Shown here: positions 35,277-44,153 of the stretch, one piece after another | Layout: the number at the start of each line of letters is the position of its first letter | Numbering within the stretch: position 1 is the stretch's first letter | Assembly (NCBI GenBank): GCA_046331095.1 | Contig: JAXLRM010000006.1 | Span: 124,001-188,000, forward strand | Direction of reading: 5' to 3' | Origin: JAIBAC01 sp046331095 | GTDB lineage: Bacteria > Actinomycetota > Acidimicrobiia > UBA2766 | DNA: 64,000 nt | Program-made: the position numbers and the translations under genes | Notes under the pieces: model-generated | Told to the model about the DNA's origin: nothing | What the model saw: only the letters and a program-made list of their open reading frames with translations | The model's database searches: none

Positions 35277-36131
35277 TCACGGCCTCCGCGTGCCGCCGAC
35301 GCTGCGGCGGTGACGCTGTCCCGGCCGCCGCGAGCGGCGCTCACGGTCCGCGCTCTCGACCTCGCGCCTGATGCGGTCCCTCTCGGCGCGGGCTGCGAGA
35401 CGGCGCTCACGTGCGACCTCGCGACGGTGGACCCATTCGCTGCGCTGGCTCGCCAACACCGAGCGCACGTCCTCGGCGCCGAGCTGGCTGCGCAGCTCGC
35501 GCCACTCGGGCAGGACCCGCACTTCCTCGGCCGGCAGAGGTGGCTCGGCGCGACCCTGTCGCCAGACCGCGGCGAGCCGTTGCGCAGCTGTCACCACGGT
35601 GAGCACCAGTACAACCCAGAGGATCGCGGGGAGCACGTTCCACCACGTCTGCAAGAGGATGCCGACACCGATCAGGACCGAGCGCTCGGCCCGCTCCATA
35701 AGCCCGACGTGGGCGTCGAAGTCGTACTCGGACGCCTTCGCGCGCGTGTAGGACACGATGTAGGACACCACGAGGACGGCGACCGCGAGCATCGCGTCGG
35801 CCTGGGACCGGTGTCCGAGCAGGACCGCGACCGAGCACAGCAGCAAGGCGTCGGTGACGCGGTCGGCGACCGAGTCGAGTACGGCGCCGCGGCGGCTGCC
35901 GCCCCCGCGGGCCTTGGCGACGGCACCGTCGAGGAGGTCGAGCAACATCACGAAGGCCCCCGCGACGAAACCGGCGAGGGTGTGACCTGTCGCCACGAGG
36001 ACGGCAACGGGAACGAAGAGGACGACGCCGGCGATCGTGACCTGGTCGGGCGTGACACCGAGGCGGGCGAAGAAGCGGCCGACGGCGCCGGTCACCCTCG
36101 CCAGCCCGGGACGTCCGTGTGCGTCGATCAC
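35277..36131 (-). CDS. pgsA: CDP-alcohol phosphatidyltransferase, phosphatidylinositol(-phosphate) synthase type
   Basis: A 284-residue integral membrane enzyme. The CDP-alcohol signature runs from D65 (DLLDGAVAKARGGGSRRGAV) through D86 and D90, with Lys where many members have Arg. About six membrane segments are followed by a highly charged C-terminal tail of about 80 residues (REVARERRLAARAERDR) that is longer than usual. GTG 36131 has AGGGAG 6 nt upstream. Head of the pgsA–patA–pimA operon of PIM synthesis. Confidence 0.92.
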   Translation of the reverse strand: MIDAHGRPGLARVTGAVGRFFARLGVTPDQVTIAGVVLFVPVAVLVATGHTLAGFVAGAFVMLLDLLDGAVAKARGGGSRRGAVLDSVADRVTDALLLCSVAVLLGHRSQADAMLAVAVLVVSYIVSYTRAKASEYDFDAHVGLMERAERSVLIGVGILLQTWWNVLPAILWVVLVLTVVTAAQRLAAVWRQGRAEPPLPAEEVRVLPEWRELRSQLGAEDVRSVLASQRSEWVHRREVARERRLAARAERDRIRREVESADRERRSRRPGQRHRRSVGGTRRP

Positions 36132-36230
36132 ACCAGTCTCCCTGGTCGGCTCCCTGGTCGGGCTGGGCTGCTTACTTTCGCGAGCAGTGTCAAGGTAACA
36201 CAGGTGTCGAGGACCCGACAAGCATCTCGT

Positions 36231-36236
36231 TATGAT
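36231..36236 (+). promoter_or_regulatory. Probable -10 box for the EF-G2 gene
   Basis: TATGAT in the divergent pgsA/EF-G2 spacer, 77 nt before GTG 36313; no clear -35. A TTGACA on the minus strand (36193–36188) in the same spacer may belong to the pgsA operon, but its -10 is poor. Confidence 0.35.
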
Positions 36237-36312
36237 CGCCCGCGTGACCTGCCCCGCCGACGCGGAGGCCCGGGTCGCCGTCCGCCAGGCACCACTGCCA
36301 CGAGGGGGTCCA

Positions 36313-38370
36313 GTGAAGGCGTATCCGTCCGAGCGCATCCGTAACGTGTTGCTCGCCGGCCACGGGGGCACCGGGAAGACGACCCTGGCGGAGGGGCTGC
36401 TCAAGCTGTCCGGCCGCACGAACAGGGTCGGCCGCGTCGAGGACGGCACCACGGTGCTCGACTTCGAGGACGAGGAGAAGCAGAAGGGCTTCTCGGTCTC
36501 GCTCGCGACGGCACCGATCGAGTGGGACGGCTACAAGGTCAACGTCCTCGACGCGCCGGGTTACGCCGACTTCGTCGGCGAGGTCCGCGCCGGAATGTCC
36601 GTGGCCGACCTCGTGGTGCTCGTCGTCGGCGCCGTCGAGGGCGTCGAGGTCCAGCACGAGATCATCTGGCAGATGGCGGCCGACCTCGACCTGCCGCGCA
36701 TGGTCTTCGTCAACAAGGTCGACCGCGAGCGCGCCTCGGTGGCACAGACCATCGAGTCGCTGACCGCGGCGTTCGGGACCGGCCTCGCGCCGCTGCACCT
36801 GCCGCTCGGGGAGGAGCACGACTTCGCCGGGATCGTCGACATCCTCGCCAACAAGGCGTTCCGTTACGACGACGACTTCGGCTCGACCGAGGAGGCCGTC
36901 CCCGCCGAGCTCGCCGACGCCGCTCAGGAGGCCAACACCCGGACGGTCGAGGCGATCATCGAGACCGACGAGTCGCTGATGGAGCGGTACTTCGGTGACG
37001 AGGTCATCGAGACCAGGGAGCTCCTCGGCGCCCTCGGCAAGGGGGTGGCAGCCGGCGGGACGTTCCCGGTCGTGATCGGCTCGGCCACCAAGCACATCGG
37101 CCTCGACCGGCTCCTGCAGCTCGTGTGCGAGGCAGGCCCGTCGCCGCTGGACCGCCCCGGAATGGCCGCTGCCGGCGGCGGCCGCGTCGAGGACGGCCCC
37201 GGCGGCGCCCCCGCCGCGTACGTCTACAAGAACTACGCCGACCCCTTCGTGGGCCAGATCAGCTACTTCCGCGTGGCACGGGGCAGCGTCCGGCCCGACA
37301 TGCACCTCACGAACCAGCGGACCGGGCACGACGAGCGGCTGCACCAGATCTTCGCGCTCGTCGGCAAGGACCACGAGACCGTGCCCGAGTTCGCGTACGG
37401 GGACCTCGGTGCCGTCGCGAAGCTGCCCGACGTCCTCACGGGCGACTCCCTCGCGGACAAGTCCGCACCGCTGGAGCTCGCGAGCCCGCCCGCGCTCGAA
37501 CCCGTCTACGCCGTCGCGATCGCGTGCAAGACCAAGGGCGACGAGGACAAGCTCGCGAACGCCACCCACCGTGTGGTCGAGGAGGACCCCGCGATCCGCA
37601 TCGAACGCAACCCAGAGACCCACCAGACGCTCCTGTGGGGCATGGGCGAGACCCACGTGCAGATCACGCTCGAACGCATGCACCGCAAGTTCGGCGTCGA
37701 GATCGTCACCGCCGAGCCGCAGGTCGCGTACCGCGAGACCGCGACGACGAGTTCGGACTTCGAGGGCAAGCACAAGAAGCAGTCCGGCGGCCGCGGCCAG
37801 TACGGGGTCGCGCACGTGCGCCTCGAACCGCGCGGACGCGGCGAGGGCTACGAGTTCGTCGACAAGGTCGTCGGCGGGTCGATCCCGCGCCAGTTCATCC
37901 CCGCGGTCGACAAGGGGATCCAGGAAGCGATGGCAAAGGGGCCCCTCGCCGGCTTCCCCGTCGTCGACGTGCGCCTGATCGTGGACGACGGCAAGGCGCA
38001 CTCGGTCGACTCCGACGAGCACAGCTTCAAGATGGCGGGCTCGCTGGCACTGCGCGGTGCCATGGAGGCCGCGCACCCGGTCCTGCTCGAGCCGATCGGC
38101 CGTCTCGAGGTGCTCGTTCCGGACTCGATCGCGGGCGACGTGACGGGCGACCTCAACTCGCGCCGGGGCCGCCTCCAAGGGATGGAGTCGGTGCCCGGCG
38201 GCCGCCAGCTCATCCGTGCGATGGTGCCGATGGCCGAGGTCCACCGCTATGCGATCGACCTGCGGTCGATGACGTCGGGCCGGGGCAGCTTCAGCCTCGC
38301 CTTCGACCACTACGACGAGATCCCGGCGCACCTCACCGACAAGATCGTCGCCGCCGCGAAAGACGACTGA
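36313..38370 (+). CDS. fusA2: Elongation factor G-like GTPase EF-G2
   Basis: A 685-residue translational GTPase of the EF-G2 group. G1 is GHGGTGKT (16–23), G3 is DAPGYADF (80–87) and G4 is NKVD (134–137). The catalytic His of ordinary EF-G (DTPGH) is Tyr84 here, and the switch I RGITI is replaced by KGFSV, both typical of this paralogue group. Domains II to V follow (GGRGQYG in domain IV). GTG 36313 is preferred (GAGGGGG 5 nt upstream); ATG 36232 would add an unrelated leader. Its cellular role is unsettled in the family; it is not the housekeeping fusA. Confidence 0.92.
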   Translation: MKAYPSERIRNVLLAGHGGTGKTTLAEGLLKLSGRTNRVGRVEDGTTVLDFEDEEKQKGFSVSLATAPIEWDGYKVNVLDAPGYADFVGEVRAGMSVADLVVLVVGAVEGVEVQHEIIWQMAADLDLPRMVFVNKVDRERASVAQTIESLTAAFGTGLAPLHLPLGEEHDFAGIVDILANKAFRYDDDFGSTEEAVPAELADAAQEANTRTVEAIIETDESLMERYFGDEVIETRELLGALGKGVAAGGTFPVVIGSATKHIGLDRLLQLVCEAGPSPLDRPGMAAAGGGRVEDGPGGAPAAYVYKNYADPFVGQISYFRVARGSVRPDMHLTNQRTGHDERLHQIFALVGKDHETVPEFAYGDLGAVAKLPDVLTGDSLADKSAPLELASPPALEPVYAVAIACKTKGDEDKLANATHRVVEEDPAIRIERNPETHQTLLWGMGETHVQITLERMHRKFGVEIVTAEPQVAYRETATTSSDFEGKHKKQSGGRGQYGVAHVRLEPRGRGEGYEFVDKVVGGSIPRQFIPAVDKGIQEAMAKGPLAGFPVVDVRLIVDDGKAHSVDSDEHSFKMAGSLALRGAMEAAHPVLLEPIGRLEVLVPDSIAGDVTGDLNSRRGRLQGMESVPGGRQLIRAMVPMAEVHRYAIDLRSMTSGRGSFSLAFDHYDEIPAHLTDKIVAAAKDD

Positions 38371-38376
38371 TCGCGG

Positions 38377-38943
38377 CTACCAGTCCTCTACGTTGTCGCC
38401 GGTGTAGGAGTCGAGGACTTCGCCCGTGACCGCGTCGACCTCGACGAGGCCGCGCCGTGTCGGCGGCGTCTCCGCCGAGTAGAGCAGGATGCGCCAGGTG
38501 GGACGGGCGGTGGCGCCGCGCCAGCCGAGCAGCGCCGAGGCGTGGCCGACCGGGAAGCCGGCCTCGCGCGTAGCGGCCACGAGCGCCTCACCCTGATCGA
38601 GTTGCATGTGCCAGCCCGCAGCCCAGAACCAGACGCCGGCGAGGACGAGCACGATGCCGCCCACGAGCGACCCCACAGAGACCACGGGGTCGGACCTCAG
38701 CGCGAGCCACAGGGCCACGAGCGCGACGCCCATGATCCAGAACGCCACCGCCGAGATGCGCCGGTGCCGCGGGTCGGGGAACACGTAGGACGCGAAGAGC
38801 GCCTGTTCCTCCGGGCTCAACTCCTCGTCCGGGCCGGCGTCGCCACCGTCACCGGCTTCGGACGCGGATTCGGGCGCGGTCTCCGTGGCGTGTTCGGCTG
38901 GGTTCCCCGCGTCGGGTGGCGGGGTCACGTGGTCGTCGGTCAC
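38377..38943 (-). CDS. Membrane protein with C-terminal PepSY-like segment
   Basis: A 188-residue protein of unknown function. The N-terminal 45 residues are acidic and rich in Pro/Glu/Ala, then come two membrane helices (ISAVAFWIMGVALVALWLAL and VGSLVGGIVLVLAGVWFWAA). The C-terminal part (RRGLVEVDAVTGEVLDSYTG) looks like a PepSY/YcdB-type beta unit. GTG 38943 is the likely start. It is convergent with the EF-G2 gene, 6 nt away, and divergent from the phosphatase gene. Confidence 0.65.
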   Translation of the reverse strand: MTDDHVTPPPDAGNPAEHATETAPESASEAGDGGDAGPDEELSPEEQALFASYVFPDPRHRRISAVAFWIMGVALVALWLALRSDPVVSVGSLVGGIVLVLAGVWFWAAGWHMQLDQGEALVAATREAGFPVGHASALLGWRGATARPTWRILLYSAETPPTRRGLVEVDAVTGEVLDSYTGDNVEDW

Positions 38944-39116
38944 CGCGCGAGTGTGGCCCCGGGACCGCCGTCGGGGCCAGTCGCGCCCGCATGCGTTCGC
39001 GCCGCGGGGACGGCTGAGTACCCCTTGCGGGCTGCCGCACGCGTTGCGCTGGCGGAGCCCGGCGCCGCGAGGTAGCGTCCCGCTGGGTGGTGGGGCACAT
39101 CCGTTGGGAGGATGCC

Positions 39117-40688
39117 ATGTTCCGCAGAGCCGGAAGCCGCCTCGCCGTGACCGCACTGGCCGGCCTCGTCCTGGCCGCCGTGGTCGCGGCCCCTGCGGGC
39201 GCCGCCGACCCGGTGTTCGCCCAGGGCATCTCGGCCGGGCACCTGCCGTCGGGCCAGATGATCCTGTGGACACGTGCCGTGACCGGCGACGACGTCGTCG
39301 CCGAGGTCGACGACGACCCGACGTTCACGTCGGTCGACTTCACCGCCACGGTGACACCCGACCCCGGCGCCGACTACACCCTGCACGTGCCGACCACGGG
39401 CCTCGGGGCCGGGACGAGCTACTCGTACCGCTTCCGGACGACCCCCGGCGCCGAGACGTCCGACGTCGGCACCTTCCACACGCCACCGGCGACGTCGGCG
39501 TCGGCGCCGCTGCGCCTCGTGCTCGACGGCGACGCCAACACCCTGACCGACGAGACCGGTACCCCCGTGTACGGCAACTTCGGGGTCCTGTCGACGGCGG
39601 CGGCGGAGAACCCCGACCTCTTCGTGTTCCTCGGCGACACCATCTACAGCGACGACCCCGTGCCGGTCTCGGCCCTCGACGACTACCGCGCCAAGTACAA
39701 GAAGGCGCGTGACACGTCGATCTTCCCGGGCATCGTCGACATCACCAAGGCCACCGGCTCGATCACCCAGTGGGACGACCACGAGGTCGTCAACGACTGG
39801 AGCGCCGCCGACGTCGACCCGACACAGCTCGCCAACGGGCTGCAGGCGTTCAAGGAGTACTCCCCCGTCGACGGCGACCCCTACGCCGTGGGTCAACCGC
39901 GCTTCTACCGGCAGTTCCACTGGGGCAAGGACGTCGACATCTTCCTCCTCGACGAGCGCGCCTACCGCTCCGTCGAGGCCCAGAACGATCCCGCCAACCC
40001 GGGCGCGTGCACCAACCCCCTCACCGGCCAGCCCGACCTCGCACCGACCGCCCCCGGCTGGATCCGTGGCATCTTCGGGCTCGCCCTCACGCAACTGAGG
40101 TACCCGGTCTCCCCTGCGTGCAAGGCGGTGCTCAACGACCCGTCGCGCACGCTGCTCGGCGCCGACCAGAAGGCGTGGTTCCTGGCGGCGCTGGACGCCT
40201 CGACCGCGAAGGTCAAGCTCATCCTCAACGAGGACCCGATCCAGGAGTACTGGGCGCTGCCCTACGACCGCTGGGAGGGCTTCGCCGCCGAACGCCGCGA
40301 GGTGATCAGCCACATCAAGACCCACAAGATCAACAACGTGTTCTGGCTCACCACCGACTCCCACGCCAACTACAGCAACACCGTGCGCCTCGACACCCTG
40401 CAGAGCTTCGCCTCGATCTTCTTCCCGACGACCGCGGGCTTCGAGTTCGTGACCGGCCCCATCGGCACCGAGACCTATGCCAAGGAGGTGGCGAAGGTGG
40501 TCGGCTCGATCGGACCGCTCGCGATCAAGATCGTGTTCAACATCGTCGGCGCGAAGTGCGTCAACCTCGACGTGAACAGCTACGGCCTCCTCGAGTACGA
40601 CCCCGGGGCCAAGACGCTCGCGTACTCCGCCAAGAACGCGAGCGGCACCTCCGTCTGCGGCGGCTCCTTCACGTTCCCGATCCCCTAG
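39117..40688 (+). CDS. Secreted PhoD-like alkaline phosphatase/phosphodiesterase
   Basis: A 523-residue exported protein. A signal peptide (RLAVTALAGLVLAAVVAAPA, ending near AGAA at residue 27) is followed by a fibronectin-like N-terminal domain and the PhoD-family metallophosphatase core. Metal-binding stretches include VFLGDTIYSD, ITQWDDHEVVND and WLTTDSHANY. ATG 39117 has GGAGG 5 nt upstream. Three C-terminal/internal Cys pairs may form disulfides. It is likely a Ca/Fe-dependent phosphodiesterase acting outside the membrane in phosphate scavenging; no Pho box was identified. Confidence 0.88.
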   Translation: MFRRAGSRLAVTALAGLVLAAVVAAPAGAADPVFAQGISAGHLPSGQMILWTRAVTGDDVVAEVDDDPTFTSVDFTATVTPDPGADYTLHVPTTGLGAGTSYSYRFRTTPGAETSDVGTFHTPPATSASAPLRLVLDGDANTLTDETGTPVYGNFGVLSTAAAENPDLFVFLGDTIYSDDPVPVSALDDYRAKYKKARDTSIFPGIVDITKATGSITQWDDHEVVNDWSAADVDPTQLANGLQAFKEYSPVDGDPYAVGQPRFYRQFHWGKDVDIFLLDERAYRSVEAQNDPANPGACTNPLTGQPDLAPTAPGWIRGIFGLALTQLRYPVSPACKAVLNDPSRTLLGADQKAWFLAALDASTAKVKLILNEDPIQEYWALPYDRWEGFAAERREVISHIKTHKINNVFWLTTDSHANYSNTVRLDTLQSFASIFFPTTAGFEFVTGPIGTETYAKEVAKVVGSIGPLAIKIVFNIVGAKCVNLDVNSYGLLEYDPGAKTLAYSAKNASGTSVCGGSFTFPIP

Positions 40689-40801
40689 CGGTACGGCCCC
40701 GTAGGTCCGGCCCGCGTGGCGCTTCCGACGCGGTAGCGCGATTTCGGGGTCTGGCGTCGGACATCCGGTCGGCCTCACCCTTCAGCCCGCTCGAGAAGCA
40801 C

Positions 40802-41299
40802 CTACTCGGCGAGTGCCGAGCGGACGCGTCGGACGGTGTCGGCGAGGTCCTCGGGCATCACCTTCACGCCACCGATCACGGTCACGAAGTTGGTGTCGCC
40901 GTCCCAGCGCGGCAGGACGTGCATGTGGAAGTGCCGGGGCAGACCGGCGCCGGCGGCGCTGCCGATGTTGGCGCCGAGGTTGAACCCGTCGGGGCGGTAC
41001 TCGTGCTTCAGCGCCGACACCGCCCTCCGCACGAGGTCGGTGACCTCGTGAGCTTCGTCGTCGGTGAGCTCGTCGTATCCGCTGATGTGGCGGTACGGGA
41101 TCACCATCAGGTGCCCGGAGTTGTACGGGTACAGGTTGAGGACGGTGTAGCAGTGCCGCCCCCGCTCCACGATCAGGGACTCGTCGTCGGCGAGGAGGGG
41201 GATCGAGCAGAACGGGCACCGGTCCGGGTCGCGGTAGGTCCCGTCCGCGTCGGTCACGTACGCGAGCCGCCAGCCTGCCCAGATCCGGTCGACGTCCAC
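40802..41299 (-). CDS. HIT domain protein (Ap4A phosphorylase/hydrolase-like)
   Basis: A 165-residue histidine-triad hydrolase. The triad HFHMHVLP gives H123, H125 and H127, and CPFC (28–31) forms a zinc-binding pair. The M. tuberculosis homologue at the same place after thrS (Rv2613c) is an Ap4A phosphorylase. Here the gene is 8 nt downstream of thrS and presumably co-transcribed, linking removal of dinucleotide by-products to the tRNA synthetase. Confidence 0.92.
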   Translation of the reverse strand: MDVDRIWAGWRLAYVTDADGTYRDPDRCPFCSIPLLADDESLIVERGRHCYTVLNLYPYNSGHLMVIPYRHISGYDELTDDEAHEVTDLVRRAVSALKHEYRPDGFNLGANIGSAAGAGLPRHFHMHVLPRWDGDTNFVTVIGGVKVMPEDLADTVRRVRSALAE

Positions 41300-41307
41300 G
41301 ACCGGCC

Positions 41308-43257
41308 CTATTCGGACGAGCCGCCCGCGGCGGACTCGGCGGCGAGGTCGGATTCGAGACGGGCGCGGAACTCGGCGAGCGGTACGTCGCGTGAGTCCTC
41401 GCCCGTCCTGGTCTTGATACCCACCGTCCCGTTGGCGACGTCGTCGTCGCCGACGATCAGCGCGAAGGGCACGCGCTGCAGTCGCGACGTGCGCAGCTTG
41501 GCGCCGAGGCTGTCGTCACCGTCGTTGACGACCGCCCGGAAGCCGGCACCGTGGAGCTCGCCTTCGATCTCGCGACAGCGCGGCACGTGGCGGTCGGCGA
41601 CCGGCACGAGCTCGACCTGAACCGGTGCGAGCCACACCGGCAGTGCCCCGGCGTAGTGCTCGAGCAGGATCCCGAAGAAGCGCTCGATCGAACCGAACAG
41701 CGCCCGGTGGATCATGAACGGGCGGTGTTCGGCGTTGTCGCCGCCGGCGTAGCGCAAGTCGAAGAGCTGCGGGAGTTGGAAGTCGACCTGCAGTGTCGAG
41801 AGTTGCCACAGGCGGCCGATCGCGTCCTTGACCTTGATGTCGATCTTCGGGGCGTAGAACGCACCGCCGCCCGCGTCGATCTCGTAGGGCAGCCCGGCCT
41901 TGCGCAGCGCCTGTTCGAGCGCCGCGGTCGCCTCGTCCCACTCCTCGACGGTGCCGACGTACTTGTCGGGCCGTGTCGACAGGGTCGCGTGGAAGTCACC
42001 GAGGCCGAAGCGGCGCAGCACCCTGATCACGAACGCGACGAGCGACTCGAGCTCGGGCACGAGCTGGTCGCGGGTGCAGAAGATGTGAGCGTCGTCCTGG
42101 GTGAGGCCGCGCACGCGTGTGAGGCCGTGGATCACGCCGGATCGTTCGTAGCGGTAGACCGTGCCGATCTCGAACAAGCGCAGCGGCAGCTCGCGGTAGC
42201 TGCGCGTGCGGCTCCTGAAGATCAGGACGTGGAACGGGCAGTTCATGGGCTTGAGGAAGTACGACGCGCCCTCGAGCTCCATCTCCGGGTACATGTTCTC
42301 GCGGTACCAGCCGAGGTGACCGGAGGTCTCGAACAGGTCGGCCTTGGCGACGTGGGGGCTCACGACGAACTCGTAGCCCGACCGCTCGTGCTCGGCGCGG
42401 CTGTAGTCCTCCATGATCTTGCGCACGAGCGCGCCCTTGGGGTGCCAGACCGCGAGTCCCGACCCGATCTCCTCTGGGAAGCTGAACAGGTCGAGGTCGA
42501 TGCCGAGACGGCGGTGATCGCGCTTGCGCGCCTCCTCGAGGCGGTGCAGGTACGCCTTGAGGGCCTTCTTGGACTCCCATGCGGTCCCGTAGATCCGTTG
42601 GAGCTGCGCCTTCTTCTCGTCGCCACGCCAGTACGCACCTGCGATGCGCAGGAGCTTGAAGTCACCGAGGTGGCCCGTCGACGGGACGTGCGGCCCACGG
42701 CACAGGTCGTTCCAGCCGTCGTTCTCGTAGACGCTGATCACGTTGCCCTCGTCGACCTCGCCGACGTCGTCGGCGTCGACGGCGTCGATGATCTCGACCT
42801 TGTAGGGCTGGTCGGCGAAGAGCGCCTTCGCCTCGTCGCGGCCGACCTCGTGGCGCACGAACCCCTGGTCCTCGGCGACGATCTCGCGCATACGCGCCTC
42901 GATGCGTTCCAGGTCGGCTTCGGCGAAGGGCCGCTCGACGTCGAAGTCGTAGAAGAAGCCGTCCTCGACGGCCGGTCCGATCGTGTACCTGGCTCCCGGG
43001 AAGAGGTCGGTGACCGCCTGCGCGAGTATGTGCGCGGTCGAATGACGCAGGACCTCGCGGCCCGCGTCGGAGTCGCCGGTGATCACGGTCACGTGGCCCG
43101 GGGGCAGGGGGGCCGCGAGGTCGTACTCGTGCCCGTCGACGGCGACGGCGAGGGCTGACTTGGCCAGCCCCGGCCCGATTGCGGTGGCCACGTCCGTGCC
43201 CGTCGCGCCGTCGGGCAGGTCGAGCCGGGTGCCGTCTGGGAGGGTGAAGATGGCCAT
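41308..43257 (-). CDS. thrS: Threonyl-tRNA synthetase
   Basis: A 649-residue class II synthetase with TGS domain (1–60), the editing domain (HSTAHILAQAVTDLFPGARY), catalytic core (YEFVVSPHVAKADLF, MNCPFHVLIF, motif 3 near HRALFGSIERFFGILLEHY) and C-terminal anticodon domain. ATG 43257 is a family-typical start (MAIFTLPDGT). The upstream gap is only 57 nt, too short for a T-box leader. Starts the thrS–HIT unit. Confidence 0.97.
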   Translation of the reverse strand: MAIFTLPDGTRLDLPDGATGTDVATAIGPGLAKSALAVAVDGHEYDLAAPLPPGHVTVITGDSDAGREVLRHSTAHILAQAVTDLFPGARYTIGPAVEDGFFYDFDVERPFAEADLERIEARMREIVAEDQGFVRHEVGRDEAKALFADQPYKVEIIDAVDADDVGEVDEGNVISVYENDGWNDLCRGPHVPSTGHLGDFKLLRIAGAYWRGDEKKAQLQRIYGTAWESKKALKAYLHRLEEARKRDHRRLGIDLDLFSFPEEIGSGLAVWHPKGALVRKIMEDYSRAEHERSGYEFVVSPHVAKADLFETSGHLGWYRENMYPEMELEGASYFLKPMNCPFHVLIFRSRTRSYRELPLRLFEIGTVYRYERSGVIHGLTRVRGLTQDDAHIFCTRDQLVPELESLVAFVIRVLRRFGLGDFHATLSTRPDKYVGTVEEWDEATAALEQALRKAGLPYEIDAGGGAFYAPKIDIKVKDAIGRLWQLSTLQVDFQLPQLFDLRYAGGDNAEHRPFMIHRALFGSIERFFGILLEHYAGALPVWLAPVQVELVPVADRHVPRCREIEGELHGAGFRAVVNDGDDSLGAKLRTSRLQRVPFALIVGDDDVANGTVGIKTRTGEDSRDVPLAEFRARLESDLAAESAAGGSSE

Positions 43258-43314
43258 GGGCCGGGATCCTACCCACGCCCCGTGCGAGGTGGCCGCGTCA
43301 TTGCGGCGCGCCCC

Positions 43315-43827
43315 TCAGTCCCCGAGGAGCTCCCACTGGTAGGAGTCGCCGTGGACCTGGACCGCGACGGGCTCCTGGAGTCCCTGGGAGTCCACGGCCA
43401 TGCATTCGATCGTGTCGCCCTCGGCGACGACGGCGGTCTCCGGGCAGGTGAGCTCGAGGCCGGGGTCGTTGAGCTCGAGGCGCATCTCGGGCTCGACCTT
43501 CGCGACGACTTCCGAACCCGCTCGCGACCTCGCCTCGACACTCCAATCGAAGTTCGCCCCCGCGCTGACGGTCACAGGCACCTCGAGCAGCGCCCCGCCC
43601 GCGACGAACGCGGTGCACGTGAACGTGTCGCCCGGTTTCGACGGGATCGAGTCGGGGCAGTGCACCTCGTCGACCTTGGCGCCCACCTCGGCGCCTAGGC
43701 GTGACGCGATGTCGTCCTCGACGTCGCTCCTGTTGATCCCGCCGCCACAGGCCGCGATCCCCAGGGCGATCGCGGTGCAAGCGAGAGCGCATCCCGTGCG
43801 GCGCAGCCGGGTGGGTCGAGTGGGCAT
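43315..43827 (-). CDS. DUF4333-type lipoprotein
   Basis: A 170-residue exported lipoprotein. The signal ends in a lipobox (LGIAAC, Cys about 27). Two repeated units follow: the first around VHCPDSIPSKPGDTFTCTAF, the second around LTCPETAVVAEGDTIECMAV, each with a Cys pair likely forming a disulfide. This is the DUF4333 pattern common in actinomycetes, normally present once. Function unknown. It lies 57 nt from thrS on the same strand. Confidence 0.8.
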   Translation of the reverse strand: MPTRPTRLRRTGCALACTAIALGIAACGGGINRSDVEDDIASRLGAEVGAKVDEVHCPDSIPSKPGDTFTCTAFVAGGALLEVPVTVSAGANFDWSVEARSRAGSEVVAKVEPEMRLELNDPGLELTCPETAVVAEGDTIECMAVDSQGLQEPVAVQVHGDSYQWELLGD

Positions 43828-43878
43828 CGCCCGGATCGTAGCCCCGGCCTCGGGTCGTGACGTTGCTACCGTGACGGC

Positions 43879-44061
43879 GTGGGTGTCTGGTTCCGCACGC
43901 TGCTCGAGGTACTCGTGGTCGTCGCAGTCGGCGGCATGGTCGTGTCCGCCCTGCGGATGGTGCGTCGCGGACAGATCCGCCCGGAGCGGTGCCCCGAATG
44001 CGGCAAGCCGACGTCCAAGGCGTATCCCGCCTGCAGGTGGTGCGGTGCGCCGCTGCCGTGA
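43879..44061 (+). CDS. Small membrane zinc-ribbon protein (60 aa)
   Basis: A membrane helix (TLLEVLVVVAVGGMVVSAL) is followed by a basic turn and a zinc ribbon with CPECGK and CRWCGA. GTG 43879 is used. Divergent from the lipoprotein gene, convergent with the L,D-transpeptidase gene. Two well-formed CxxC pairs and a plausible topology support a real gene; function unknown. Confidence 0.6.
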   Translation: MGVWFRTLLEVLVVVAVGGMVVSALRMVRRGQIRPERCPECGKPTSKAYPACRWCGAPLP

Positions 44062-44153
44062 GGAACCGCGACGGAGGCGCACGGAGCGGTCTCGCCGGCA
44101 CCCGCGCTCCGTCCCAGCGGTGTGGGCTCCCAGGTGTGGCCCCAGGTGTGGCC

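Noticed and set aside
36190..38331. A 713-codon open frame on the minus strand opposite the EF-G2 gene
   Set aside because: Composition is that of an antisense shadow; the plus strand encodes a complete EF-G2 with all GTPase motifs.
38944..39116. A Pho box upstream of the PhoD-like phosphatase gene
   Set aside because: No pair of direct repeats of the expected type could be seen in this spacer.
43258..43314. T-box or other riboswitch upstream of thrS
   Set aside because: Only 57 nt separate thrS from the next gene's 3' end, and no specifier loop or T-box sequence is visible.
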